DNA of 64,000 nucleotides from Trifolium pratense (Eukaryota > Streptophyta > Magnoliopsida > Fabales > Fabaceae), in the NCBI RefSeq assembly GCF_020283565.1, contig NC_060059.1, positions 46,830,572-46,894,571 on the forward strand. Direction: 5' to 3'. A program made the position numbers and the translations under genes. Below are positions 11,068-22,994 of the stretch, piece after piece. Each line of letters opens with the position of its first letter. Within the stretch, counting starts at the first letter, position 1. A model generated the notes under the pieces. That model was not told where the DNA came from, did not search any database, and saw only the letters and a list, made by a program, of their open reading frames with translations.

Positions 11068-11306
11068 TTTTACACACTGAAACTGAAACCATTATTATTG
11101 GTAAATGGTTTCAGTGTATAACTTACTGAAACCATAAAATCATACTTATGGTTTCAATGCTATATTTCTCTTTTTTTAGGTGTTTTGTATAGTGAATGTG
11201 TTATGTGTTTTGTATAGCCTGTATGGTAGGGGGAATTACATAGCTAGCTAGTTGTGAAAGGATTTTGACCTGAAACCATTAGTCTATGGTTTCAATGTTA
11301 TAATTT
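11068..11306 (+). repeat. MULE-associated repeat, copy 2
   Basis: A near-identical direct copy of 10712-10943 about 356 bp downstream, in the same Ulp1-like intron. A few substitutions and one short insertion separate the two. Confidence 0.85.
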
Positions 11307-11871
11307 GTTTTGCATGTTATTAGCTTCCTGATTTCTTGTTCACATTCAGTAACTGCTTTTACATCTTCTGTTTTCCTGATATGTATGTTTTGTTTTTATT
11401 CTGCAGATTAACTACTTGGATAAAATGGGGAAGAGAAGCCCATTTTTAACTGGAAAATACAAGCACCCATCACTTCGGGATTGAGATGTAAAGATGGCAA
11501 ATCAAGACATTCAAAAGGTTTATGATGTCATGGGTCTTGAACATGGTTTGACAGCTGGTGTCACACAACTGAATACCACTGATGAACGGTCGTTTGTAAT
11601 GTGTTTTGATCCTAATACATGCCCACTATCTGAGGTGAGAGAAACCATTAATATTGTGCATGAAACCATTATAATTAAACGTATTTGGTTGTCTACTTCT
11701 AAATTGAACAAGAATTGATTAAACTGTGCTCTGTACATGAGTCTTTGCTTCTGCAAATTCATCTTGATCTACTTTCTCTAATAATAATTAAACTTATATG
11801 TGCTTTGTATATGTGTCTTTGCTTCTGCAAATTCATCTGGATCTGATTATGGTCTCTAATAACAATTGCAG

Positions 11872-12512
11872 GCAGAAATGCACCTCAATCATTGTAGGGC
11901 ATGTATACAAATCTACAGTACAAGCGTAGGCACCTTGGAACGAAGAATCTCTCAGGCAAAGGGGAAAACTTTGAGGTATAAATCTTCAGCGAACAGAAAA
12001 AAAGTAGTACAAGGAGAAGATGGACAAGCTCCATAAACACCACTTTCCCCAACACAAGAAACAATCATTAAGTTTCCCGAGTATTTTCATGACGGTAAAG
12101 TTACAGATGAAATGAAGGAAGACAAAAAGGAGGAGAAATCTGATGAAATGAAGGAAGAGAAAAACGATGAGAAGAAGGATGACAAAATTGAGGAGAAGAA
12201 GTATGAGAAGAAGGATGAGAAAGGCGATGAGAAGAAGCATGAGGAGAAGGATGAGACAAATGAGACAAAGGATGAGACAAAGGATGTGGGATGTGGAGTT
12301 GATAAGAAAAATGATGAGCATCCAAGTAGTGAAGAAGAAGAGTTTGATGTAGATAAGATGGATGATCTAGTGAAGACGACATGCAATGTGGGACTTTCAC
12401 CCACACAGGAAACAATTTTGAAGTTTCCGGAATTTTTTGATGCCCCTGAAGGTTCAAGAAGAAAGAAAGAGGATCCAATGAAGGAGACACCATCCAAAAA
12501 GGATAGTCTAGA
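11872..12512 (+). other. Ulp1-like gene exon 4, Lys/Glu/Asp-rich linker
   Basis: It contains a long, highly charged DEKK-type imperfect repeat (about 12112-12290) followed by two related stretches reading SPTQETI(I/L)KFPE, before and after the charged tract. TAA interrupts the frame after GQAP. It joins exon 5 (12624) in phase 2. Confidence 0.75.
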
Positions 12513-13212
12513 GTAAGAAGCAACAATTAATTAAACTATGTTCTCCTTTTACTGGTTATAATTAAACTTATATTGTTGTGTTTATCTATTGTGTTTACTA
12601 AATTCTAATGTGGCCTGTTCCAGCAACAAAGAAGATCCAATAAAGAAGACACCATCTAGACATGATCCGGTGGAGGAGCAGAAGGATATTATAGAGTAAG
12701 AAGCAACATTATTTAAATTCTCGACAATAAACGTATTAATTAAACTCTGCAAACTAATAGTTATGTGATCAATTTGACAGGCCAACTCCCTTACGAATTG
12801 TGTTGCCGGATCAAATTATAGACTTGAGTCAAGAGGTCACCATGAAGCCAAAAAGGAGGAAGCATGAAGTCGTGGAGGATCGTACATACCTTGACCGTAG
12901 ACGAGCAGTCAAAAATTCAAAGTACTTAACAAGTCCTTATGATGATGCAGTTTATGAGTCAACTGCATCTAAGTTGCAGAAAGACGTATCCACCTTTGCT
13001 TGGAGCACTGCACTCGATAAGTAAGTCATTAGAATATAAATGTTAAAGTAACTAAATAATTATATAGCTAGGAAATTCTTATATATAATTTTATTCAATT
13101 ATAATGTCTTTTGTAAACAATTAGATTGTAGTTCTTTCTATTAGATTGTAGTTCTTTCTAATTTAAACATATATACACATGACTAGCTACATATGATAGA
13201 AACAAATATACA

Positions 13213-13320
13213 GTGAAACCATTAGTATTGGTAAATGATTTCAGTGTATAACTTACTGAAACCATACAACCATACTTATGGTTTCAATGTTATATTTCTC
13301 TTTTTTTAGGTGTTTTAATC
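13213..13320 (+). repeat. MULE-associated repeat, partial copy
   Basis: The palindrome TGAAACCATTAGTATTGGTA…TTTCAGTG is followed by the same CTTTTTTTAGGTGTTTT tail, truncated relative to copies 1 and 2. Confidence 0.8.
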
Positions 13321-14389
13321 TACGTTGATGTGTTTTGTGTTTTTCTTGAAGATGCTGCATGAAAGAGTAATGCTTTGTTGAATCTATGTTGTTGTATTTG
13401 TCTGAGTAACATAATTGAATGGTTTTGGTTGTTGTTGTTGTAATTGAATGGTTTTGGTTTGTTGTATCAAATTATCTGTCTGATTAAGACTATTGGTTTC
13501 AGTGTTAGTAATTAATTTGTTTCGTCCAATCATTTGAAGCTAATATAATGTCTTTTGTAATCCTTATATATAATTTAATTCACTTATATATGTCAGAAAT
13601 TCTCTACTGCTCCGGATTTCATAAATTCTCTCTTCAACGATGTGATTTGTGGACCCTAAACAAGGACAAATGGGTGCATTGCTTTGTTGTCAACATTTGG
13701 GTGAATTGCTTGAATTGGGGCCAACGTACCAGAAAAATGAGAAGGCTGGTTACACGATATGTCAATCATGTATGCATTATATCCCATGAATATTAATAGT
13801 TTACTTACTTTTAAGTTTTTTTGGAATTGATTTTACCTATTTCATATAAACAGGACAACTTGGAAAGACCCGGTGCATTGGAAATGGATCAAGCAACTGC
13901 ATTCAGAAGCTTTGTTGACAAGCTTAAATGGTTCAAATACCTGAATTGGAAGAAAATTGACCCCACTAAACTAGAATACGTAAGTCCTTCCCCGACTATT
14001 ACTGTTGTATTTCATCAATTGTATTTCATTTTTGGTTGTTGATGGATCATATATGTTTTGTTTTCCAAGTCTATGGTTTTTTGCTGAGTTTCAGAACCAG
14101 CTGCAACTCATTATATATGTTTGGACATTTAATACACTGTTGGATTTTGATTAAGAATTATTCTATGTTGGATTTTGCTTTATGCCAAGTTACATTACTT
14201 GTGGCCTTATGTTTGGACATCTAATACACTGTTGGATTTTGATTAAGAATTATTCTATCTGTTGGATTTTGCTTTATGCCAAGTTACATTACTTGTGGCC
14301 TTTAGTTATAACTGTTGTGTGATTCATAAAAACAGACCCTATAATTGTTTCCCCAAAACTTGTTAGTCTTGAAGTCTATGGTTTCAATA

Positions 14390-14560
14390 GTTTATACACT
14401 GAAACCATTAATCTTGATAAATGGTTTCAGTGTATAACTTATTGAAACCATAAAACCGTACTTATGGTTTCAATGTTACATTTCTCTTTTTTTAGGTGTT
14501 TTGTATAGTGAATTTGTTCTGTGTTTTGTATATCCCCCTACTATAAATAGCTAGCTAGTT
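14390..14560 (+). repeat. MULE-associated repeat, copy 4
   Basis: The same order of elements as copies 1 and 2: palindrome, second TGAAACCATAAAACC motif, T-rich tail, and CTAGCTAGTTGTG near 14553. Confidence 0.8.
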
Positions 14561-16139
14561 GTGAAGAGGGTTTGGACGTATGTGAATCAATCTTTTCTCA
14601 TCACCATGAATCTTTTCTCATTTCAATGATGCTGAATGATGAGTAGTACTAATACTAGTAGTACTTCTTGTTGTTTTTCTTGAAGATGCTGCATGAAACA
14701 GTATTGCTTTGTTGAAACTACGTTGTTGTTTTTGTGTGAGTAACCGAATTGAATGGTTTTTGTTGTTGCATTCTCTGGGAGCATTGCGATTGATTTGAAA
14801 CATTGTGGTTTTGATGTTAGTGGTCTTGAGAATGAATGCTGCATATGTTAGAGTATTTTCCATACATGTTATTAATTAATTTTCTAAGGAAATTAACATG
14901 CTATGTTCTCGGCAACTAAGTGTGTCAGTTTCATCTATGCTGCATATGAATGCTTGTTTTGTTATCTTCTTTTTGATAAATTGTGATAGTTTAACTGCTA
15001 GATGGTACATTTTCACCTGTTCTGCAAGTTTGTTGAATGGTTTCAATGTCTTATGGTTAATTAGGTTTTACTCTATTGACTTTGTATCATAATTTGTGTT
15101 TGTCTGCTCACTTCTGTTCCTTTTTTTATATGTGCTTTGAAACAGATCATGACACCAGCACTCATTGGTAATCCAAGGAGTCACTATGTGTGCTTTGTTG
15201 TTAATTTCAAAAGCTGCACATTCCAATTCTTGAATAGTGTAACGCCCCGATTTTTAGAATATATTGTATTAGGTTATTTTTATTCATTTATTTAATTATT
15301 TCTTCATGTTTTGCAATTTTCTGGTCTTGTGTGTTTGTGGGGTACCTTAAGGGTAAGTATAATAGTTGGATTTTTAGTAGTTAGTGATTAGCAAGAGTTA
15401 AGAATTTTTGTAACTTAAGAGACAGACTTAGTATATTTATTCATTTATTTAGTTAGTATAGAAAATGGAAATAAGAAATTATAATAATAGAATTTTTAGT
15501 AAACTCAAATTTAGAATTTTAGACAATAAAATTAGAAGAGAATTAGTAGTTAGAAATTGACAAGAATTGTGAAATTGTCAGCGCACATAGTAGACGAGTT
15601 TAGAAGGTGGGTTTATGACTTATTTTAGTTAGAATAGAAAAATAGAAAATAATAGTAATAATAGAAAACTAGTAAGTGGACTTGGGTTGTGATAGCACGA
15701 AGTAAAAGACCGGTGCGGATAGGAAGCCCAAAGAATAAGAATTATGTTAAAACTAGTTTAAGTAAACCTGAGATTAACCTAGTTTTCCAACTTAGAAAGA
15801 AAATCAGAAAAATTGAGGTAGAGAAGAGGTAGAGGCAGCCGCCCATAGGAAGGAGAAGAAAGGATTTCAACAGCAGCTAGGATCAAAGAAAGAATTCATC
15901 AAAACTTAAGGTTAGGGGAAGACTTATGTTTAAGAATTGGGTGAATCATAATAGGTTTTATGCTTTCTTTAATTTCTTCCTTTTGATTTCTGTTTGGTGA
16001 TTTTGTACTTTGGAGTGCAATTTCATTTTGCCTTAATCTGCTATAATTGTGCATTTACATTCTGAAACTTTGCTTTGGAATATTGGGTTATGCATTTATG
16101 TTTTGAGTGTGTATATTTTGGGTTGAAAATTGGGCAGAG

Positions 16140-16990
16140 AAATCAGAAATTCTAACCAGGGATTAGAATCATAAATTAAATGTTATTCCATCACAAAATT
16201 AGTTCCTAATTGAATGATAATCATAGAAAATTAATATTAGATTAATTTTTGGGCTGTCTTCTGGGGTTGCTTGAAACTAAAAGATCAAGCTTTAACACTA
16301 TGATGATATATTGTTATTATATTGCTGGTGGCGTGAATGCCATGTTTAGTCTTTGGGTGGTGTTTTAAATGGGTTACTTTTGAGAAAGTGATGATCTATG
16401 AGGTTAGTGAAAGGAAGTTGGTTATCTAATATGTACTTAATAACTAGTTGATGTCATAGAGGTGGACTTTGATGTACTTATTGAGTGTAGTGATAGTTTA
16501 GTGAAATTGTAGTACAAACTTACTTACGGTACATGCTACAAATTTGATAGAAAATGTGTATGTGATGGTCTTATATTAGAAAATAGTTAATAGAATTAAT
16601 TTGAGCAATTAACAACTTGTGAGTTAGGGATGGCGAAGGTTTTTGAGTGACTTTTTAATTTATTAGAACAGTTGGTGTTTGATAAAATGAAACTTAATCA
16701 CTTTTTGCATAAAATTAGTAGGTGAATGAATTAGTAATTAGCCTAAGTTCTTTTGAATAATAGAGCGTTAGGGGATGTCTATTTTGAAACTTGGGTGTTT
16801 ATGTTCTTGTAAAAATAAAAATGAAAATAACAATAAAAATAAAATCGGAACCTCAAATCAAAGATTAAAATCAGAAAATTAGGTGTTCTTCAATCACAAA
16901 AATTAGCCCCTAATTGACTAGTAATCATAGGAAATTATATTTGGATTAATTTGGGATTGTTTTGGAATTGTTCGGAACTTAAAAATCAAA
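16140..16990 (+). repeat. Diverged internal duplication within the solo LTR
   Basis: About 16140-16300 and 16840-16995 share the order ATTAG-AATCA, ATCACAAAATTAG(TT/CC)CCTAATTGA, ATAATCATAG(A/G)AAATTA and a following AAACTTTAA-type end. Many substitutions suggest an old duplication. Confidence 0.65.
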
Positions 16991-17547
16991 CTTTAATTTT
17001 TTGTTCTTTTCCCCCCGTTGTTTGTGCCTATGTTGTTGCTTGCTTCTCGGTGGGATTCAAATCCCGTATGCCGTAGTCGTTGAATTTTTCGTGACTAATG
17101 TGTTGGAGAAGTTACTCTGCAACTTGTTTTTCAGTTTCTGAGTAGTGTTGTTATGATAGACATGAATAAGGGGGATATTGGGACTATTTCTCTAAAATTT
17201 AGAAGGGTGAGTTTAAGGTTGAGTTAAAACTGGATTGTTTTTTATATCTACCCTTTAACCTTAGAAAGAAACTGGATGATTGTTTGTGAGTTATAAAAAT
17301 TGTAAAAATAAAATAAAATAAATGAATAATTAGATAAATGAGTATATTGCTGACAGGTTGAGTACTAGTCGTGGGTTTATGTTGACATCCAATTATTACA
17401 ATGAAGTGGATTAGCATAGTTGTTCATTGAGTGGATGAGTATATGTATAGTTTGAATAAAAATATGTTGTTGGTGAATTCTCTGGATGAAGGCTTGATTA
17501 AAACGTGGTTGGTTTCAAATTGAGTAATAAGAAGTCCCCGCCGTAGG

Positions 17548-17680
17548 TTTGTTGTCGTGTAGTGGAATGACCGAATACAATTTATCTCGGCTTCCAAATT
17601 TGTTGTCGTGCAGAGGAATAACCGATTACAATTTATCTCGGCTTCCAAATTTGTTATCGTGCAGAGGAATGTACATTTAT
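17548..17680 (+). repeat. Tandem repeat, about 51-bp period, three copies, in the solo LTR
   Basis: GTTGTCGTG or GTTATCGTG recurs at 17551, 17602 and 17653, each within a unit containing GGAAT-ACCGA and TTATCTCGGCTTCCAAA. Confidence 0.85.
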
Positions 17681-17744
17681 GACCTCCGACCCTGGTACCA
17701 CGTGTATTAGGGAGTTTTGAATTTTTATGACATGGCCTACATTT

Positions 17745-18784
17745 TGAAGGTGTGAAAACACAAGAAGGGGGGTGTTGAATTGTGTTTTAGGTAAGTTAAA
17801 ACTTTTTCAAAGTTCTTAACTTAACTAAGCTCGCAGCGGATAAAGCAATAACAATAACCAAGATCAGAGAGAGAAAAGCACACAACAGATTTATATTGGT
17901 TCCTCTCACAAAACGAGAGTAGTCCAGTCCCCTTGCACTTTCAAGGGATTTCACTATAATCACACAAGATTACAATTGCTCAAGCACACAAGCAAGAGAC
18001 TTCTCAAACTTACAAGAGTTAATAAAGTTCGTATATTGTAATACAAATGCTCTTAAGAGAACCTTTAAAATCAAATACAAAGAGTACACAAAGACTTCAG
18101 AGTATTTAGACTAAGAGTGAGTTTCTCGGTTCAGAGGTTCAGAGCTTGTACTAGCAGATGAAAGATTGTTCGTGCGTGTGTTGTGTTATCTTGTTATTAT
18201 TTGCAATCCGCTTCTTCTAGTATATATATAACTGAGAAAGAGTCGTTGCAAAAGTAACCGTTGATGGAGATAACCTTTTGTCTTCATGCATCTGTCTTGA
18301 TGCAGTTTGGTCGTTACTAAAACTAAGTAAGAGTTTCAGCATCTTTGACCATGTGCAGAGAAGACTTTCCTTATTCAGCTAAGAAGTCAGACAAGTCACG
18401 TTCTCCCTTATGGACAGACAAAATGTAAGTAGCTGTTCTGATCAAGGTTGAGAGGTCATTTTCTTCATTGGTAAGAGAGTTGACCTTCAAATACGAATCT
18501 TCACACAATCCAAGATATACATCAGAGTTTGATTAACTTCAGACTTTAACAAGTTCTGATGTCTTCATCATCTGATGCATATAACTTCTGAAGATTCTTA
18601 TCTTCTGAGTTCTTACGAAACTCTGAGAACTAACTTCTGAGTCTTCTTCAGAGCTTGTCTGTATCTAAGTTCTGCACACTTAAAATAAATTTTTAGTATC
18701 TTCAATTGTACATTAATACTTTGTTATCATCAAAACCTTAATAGATTTAGGGGCAACAATTTTCAAATCAATTTTGTTCCAACA
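17745..18784 (-). repeat. 3' LTR of Sirevirus A
   Basis: 1040 bp, starting TGAAGGTGTGAAAACAC and ending TTGTTCCAACA in plus-strand reading. A polypurine tract (AAAAGGGGGAGAT on the minus strand, about 18785-18798) adjoins it. Confidence 0.9.
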
Positions 18785-19435
18785 ATCTCCCCCTTTTTTA
18801 TGATGACAAACATAAGTATTAATTGACAATTGTTGTTAAATTAACTTATCATGTTTCTCTTAGGTTTATGAGTTTTGCAAGCTCCCCATAAGATTGATAC
18901 TCGATAAAGCCTTAGCTTTAAGTTTTATCCATGATATTTTAATTTAGTATAAGATTAAGTTGTTTTTATAGTGAAATAAAATTCCATATTTTTCTTCAGA
19001 GCGAGAGGTTTGCAAGCTCTCCCCGTAAGTCACATAAGGTTAAGTTAGGATTGCACTCTTAACTTATCCTTACATATGAAATTTATTTTCAGTTGTAAAA
19101 CACTTAGTCTCTGCATAAAAACTAATTAAAACAAATACTTGTAACAAACTTTAGTAACAGCTTTAAGCGTGGTTTCAGATTTTTGAAGCATATCAATTAA
19201 TGCCTAACTATCTCAATTAATGCGTAACTACTCTCCCTTTTGTCATTATCAAAAAGTAAAAGTCAAATAGTCAAAGATGTAAATTTCAAGACAGTCAAGG
19301 GTAAAAGATTGGTTGTTACGAAAAGAAATTAATTTCAAGAGATAAAACCAACGCGCCAAAAACGCTATAAATACGTTACAAAGTATCATTGTCATTCACA
19401 ACCAAACTAAACAAAAAAAATATCAATCAAGAAAG
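18785..19435 (-). other. Sirevirus A 3' non-coding region with PPT-like motifs
   Basis: Holds the polypurine tract next to the LTR (18785-18798) and weaker PPT-like stretches at about 18881-18889, 19017-19027 and 19228-19238. No coding sequence on the minus strand is evident. The far end includes the TATA region of the antisense gene. Confidence 0.65.
19365..19374 (+). promoter_or_regulatory. TATA box of the antisense small gene
   Basis: CTATAAATAC lies 62 bases upstream of the ATG at 19436, on the strand opposite to Sirevirus A. The spacing leaves room for a start site near 19395-19405 (TCATTCACAACC) and an A-rich leader. Confidence 0.6.
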
Positions 19436-19717
19436 ATGAAAAGGTTTAGCATGAGAATCGCTGAGTTCTGTCGTAAGAAGGAGGAGGAGCGAGAGAAAGA
19501 TAACAAGAAACAAGAGGACAAAGACAAGAAGAAGCAAGAAGCAGAAATAATCATCATCTCTTCAGAATCAGAATCTGAAGAAGATGAAATAGATGCTGAC
19601 TACGCTGAGTACTTGGCAACTTATGTTCCTGAGGAGGAACAAGAAGAAGAAGACCCATAACCAATTGAGATCTCCTCAGATGAATCTGAGAAACATTTTG
19701 AGATTTCATCTGAATAG
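19436..19717 (+). CDS. Small antisense acidic ORF inside Sirevirus A
   Basis: An ORF of 74 codons runs from ATG 19436 to TAA 19658-19660. The same frame continues with similar Ser/Asp/Glu-rich composition (IEISSDESE) to TAG 19715-19717, so the first stop may be a later lesion in a product of about 93 residues. The N-terminus is basic (MKRFSMRIAEFCRKK), the middle a Lys/Glu/Asp charged stretch, then IIIISSESESEEDE, which has the form of a SUMO-interacting or casein-kinase-II-like acidic patch. Upstream is a TATA box, downstream an AATAAA (19774-19779). No homology is recognised. It lies between the env-like ORF and the 3' LTR, in reverse orientation. No equivalent was seen in Sirevirus B. Confidence 0.5.
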
Positions 19718-19773
19718 ACTAGGTTTTCTTTTTCTTGTTGCACTTGTAATCAAGGCGTTCAGCCAAATGTTTT

Positions 19774-19779
19774 AATAAA
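19774..19779 (+). promoter_or_regulatory. Candidate polyadenylation signal of the antisense small gene
   Basis: AATAAA within AATAAAAAAAAAATTGG, 57 bases after the distal stop codon. Confidence 0.4.
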
Positions 19780-19983
19780 AAAAAAATTGGAGTTCTACTT
19801 CTTGATGTTCTTTGCCTATTCTCTTTAGTACTTGTTAATGTTTCGTTTGCGCAAAAAAATTAAACAATTAAGAACATGCAAAACCAATATAAAAAATAAT
19901 TAGAACAAAACCAATGTTTGAAAGTTCAACATCCAAAAAAATCATAACATAAATAAATAAAAATTGTGCAAAGACATAGAGCC

Positions 19984-22739
19984 CTAGGGTTTAGAGAGGA
20001 GAGCAAGAATTTGGTCAAATTTGGCATGAAGACCATCCACTTTAGAATCCAAAGTGTCCACTTTGCCCGCAAGAACTTGATGGTCAGACCTCTGAGCTCC
20101 AATAGCTTCCTCGAGAACTTTGAGCTTATCATCCACATCTGAATCCATAGGTGCTTTGCCTTTGTCTTTGTCAGAGGAGGAACCATCATCCTCTGGATAT
20201 TCTATCAGAAGAACCGACTCTTGGGCTAGCCTCTCTAGCCTCTCTGTTTCAATCCGTTGAGCTTCTAACCGGTTGAGAAGTTCTGATTCCACCCGGCAAC
20301 CCCTAAGAGCTTGTAGTAGCATTTCATCAGCAGCCCTTCTTACAGCTTCAGCTTCAGACCTTGAAGACTCAGCCTCTGCATGACTGTAAAGAGTCAATCT
20401 CTTTTGACTGGCTCTTTCAACAGCTTCCATCATTAACTTTGCAGCTTCCATACCTCGTTGACCAATCTCTTCCTTTATTTCTTGACCAATAACCTCCAGA
20501 AGATCACTCAGCTTGGCCTTGAGAGCAAAAATCTCAGCATCCACATCCGAGGGAAACACTAGGAACTTGTTCCTAAGCTCAGATAGCCTCAGAAGATCAC
20601 AATAAAACTGATTGGATAAGCTATCAAAAGGGTCAGCTGAAGGGTCAGAGGTTTTGGAATATGTGTAAGGGACATTATATGGTTTGGGTAGTTCAGGAGG
20701 AGTTTTGATAAATTTGATGGAATGAAGATCTGTTCTTGAAATATAAGATACCACATCCACTTCTGAATCTTTGAAGCGAGAGAATGCTTCATCAAAAATA
20801 GAAGAGGACATGACAAGATCATCAAAGGTGAGAGGTGGAGGGCAAGGAGCACAAGTGTGAACACGTACAGGAGATTCATATTCAGCACTTGGGGTTTGGG
20901 TTGGTTCAGAGTCCATAGGCTCAGAAATAGGTTCAGAGTCTATTGGCTCAGAATTTGGTTCAGGTGATTTGGTGGGAGAGATTTGTTTTGGTTCATCTGG
21001 TTGTGAGTCAGATGTTGGTTTAATTGGTGAGGATGGTGTGGAAGTTGGAGGTTGTTGTTGTTATGGTGATTTGTGTGTGTGAGTGGTTTCATGTGAGAAA
21101 TTATGAGTGTTTAGGGTGTCAGGGCTAAGGTGTTTTTCAAGTTCTATGAGGGGGTCGTCAGAGAGAACTTGTTTGTCCTTCTGCTTAGACTTATCAGAGG
21201 AGGTAAGTTTAGAAACTCCTTTCTTACCTTTCCTGATTAGCTCATCAGTTGAACAACTAAGTTCTTCTGAGTTATCAGAAGATGAAATATTGATGAGTTG
21301 AGTGGAGTCAGGGTGAATAGTTCGAAGAGGTTTGGTATAGCCTAATTCCTTATCAGTTTCAGATGAGATCTTAAGAGCTTTACCTTTAGGAGCAGGAGCT
21401 TGTTTTTGCTGTAGCTTAGCAGCAAGTGTTTGCTCATCAGAATCTGTCTCTTCAGAGTCAACATCATCATCTAGTTTCAGTTTCCTCTTCTTAGCCCCAG
21501 ACGATTCTTCAACTACCTTCTCAGCAGGAGCTTCATGCTTATGCTTAGATCTCTGTTCAGCAGCTTGTTCCACCTTAATCTTCTTCTGAGTCAGAAGATC
21601 TGCCTGAACTTCTTCCTGAGTCTCAGCTTTTCTCTTGGATTTCCTTCTCCTCATACTATACAGATCAGCAGTTGGCTTCTTAGGCACCATTTCCCTTGTT
21701 ACTTGATGACCTTCCTCTCTGAGACGATCCAAGTAATTCTGAATGACTTCTTCACAGTTCAGTTCAGAAACAATGGGATACCCATCTATATAGAATGGAT
21801 CACCAGTGCGAACTTGAAAGTCTTGCTGAGGTTGAACTAACTTTGTGTTGATTATGTGCATCTTGGTCAAGAAGTTGGCTGACAAAACTTCTGGCATGAT
21901 CTCATTTGCAACAAGTTCAGGATAATGTTTCTTAACCAACTTAACAATCCTGCACTGAAAGAATAACTCAGATAAGAGTCTAGGATGAACAATAGAAGTT
22001 CTCCTCTGAGTTTTGCTTAAAAAAATGGCTTCACAAATTCGTTCAAAAAGGTAATCTCCCAGATTAACCTTTTTCTGAGTCAGAAGGAAGTAGATGAGGC
22101 GACGATGCGTCCAGGAGATAGTATCAGTACCACCTAATCTTGGACAGATAGATGATATGATAATCTTGAATAAAACTCTGCACTCGTCAGTCATTCCTTT
22201 GACTTTCCCTTTCAGAGAGAAATCCGAGAACATTCTGTGAAGAAGATCTTCCCTATACTTTGTCTCCTTTTCAAAAGCATCCAAAATCAAACCCTTGTCA
22301 TCTAATCCAAGCAGCGCGTTGAAGTGTCCCTTAGTATAAATTAGGTTCATACCACAGATGTTTGACCTAATTTGAGGACCAGTAAACTCCATAAGACCCA
22401 TTTCTTTCCTAGATTTGCCTTTCAAACTAGGATTCTTCTCAATAGCTTGTTGTTCCCTTGCTTAGCTTCATACTTCGTGAAGATCTTAGCTTTCATCCAG
22501 AAATGCTTAAGAAGATCTGGATAGATTGGACCGTTCAACATCTCAAAATACCTTTTCCATCCTTGATGAACAAAGTACGGTTCCACATCAAAATTATTAG
22601 ATTTCAGACCGTTGAAATCCACCATCTTCTCCGATACTAGCGTGAGTAGAGATTCTTGAAATTCCATTTCATTCCCGGTGTACTCTAGATTCTTGCGAAG
22701 ATGAGGAGGAATGACGATAGGATTCTTTGAAGTAGACAT
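19984..22739 (-). pseudogene. Env-like ORF of Sirevirus A (frameshift and one stop)
   Basis: ATG at 22739-22737 opens a frame that shifts near 22425, runs on to TAG/TAA at 21063-21061, and resumes in the same frame to 19984. Total coding length is about 920 codons. The N-terminal half is a globular region; the middle is Lys/Glu/Ser-rich; the C-terminal 200 residues contain heptad-like Ala/Leu/Glu repeats compatible with a coiled coil. I see no clear signal peptide or membrane segment. Position downstream of RNase H and length fit the env-like third ORF known from Sireviruses of the SIRE1/Maximus lineage; function is unknown. The two lesions make it non-functional. Confidence 0.75.
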
Positions 22740-22994
22740 GATTACCAAAAGTCATCATAAACCACCCACTACCTGACAGGCTCAGGCCACGTGTAAAAAA
22801 TTATTTAGTAACTGCCATCTTAGTGGACAACGGTTAAGCGGCGAATGTTAAGCGTTTTTCCACTGAGATAGGTCAGAGCCACTGAGTTGAAAAGATCCTA
22901 TTAGAGGTAAACACTTCAGAGCTTTTGCCTTCAGATGATCTGATGCAGAAGTTCTGACATATTTAACCTCTTGCACTTTAGAAGCCACAAAATA

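Larger units (their letters stand above)
15238..17744 (+). mobile_element. Solo LTR (left part), disrupting the Ulp1-like gene
   Basis: It begins TGTAACGCCCCG at 15238, directly after AATAG (15233-15237). The matching end GGGTGTTACA is at 43751-43760, followed by AATAG. Combined length without the nested element is about 3.1 kb. No second LTR, primer site or coding region of this element is present, so it is a solo LTR left by LTR-LTR recombination. The ends resemble plant Ty3/gypsy LTRs. Sirevirus A interrupts it at 17744. Confidence 0.85.

Noticed and set aside
12101..12526. Ser/Pro/His-rich and Ser/Phe-rich minus-strand frames of about 140 codons
   Set aside because: They are the complements of the Lys/Glu/Asp repeat in exon 4 of the Ulp1-like gene.
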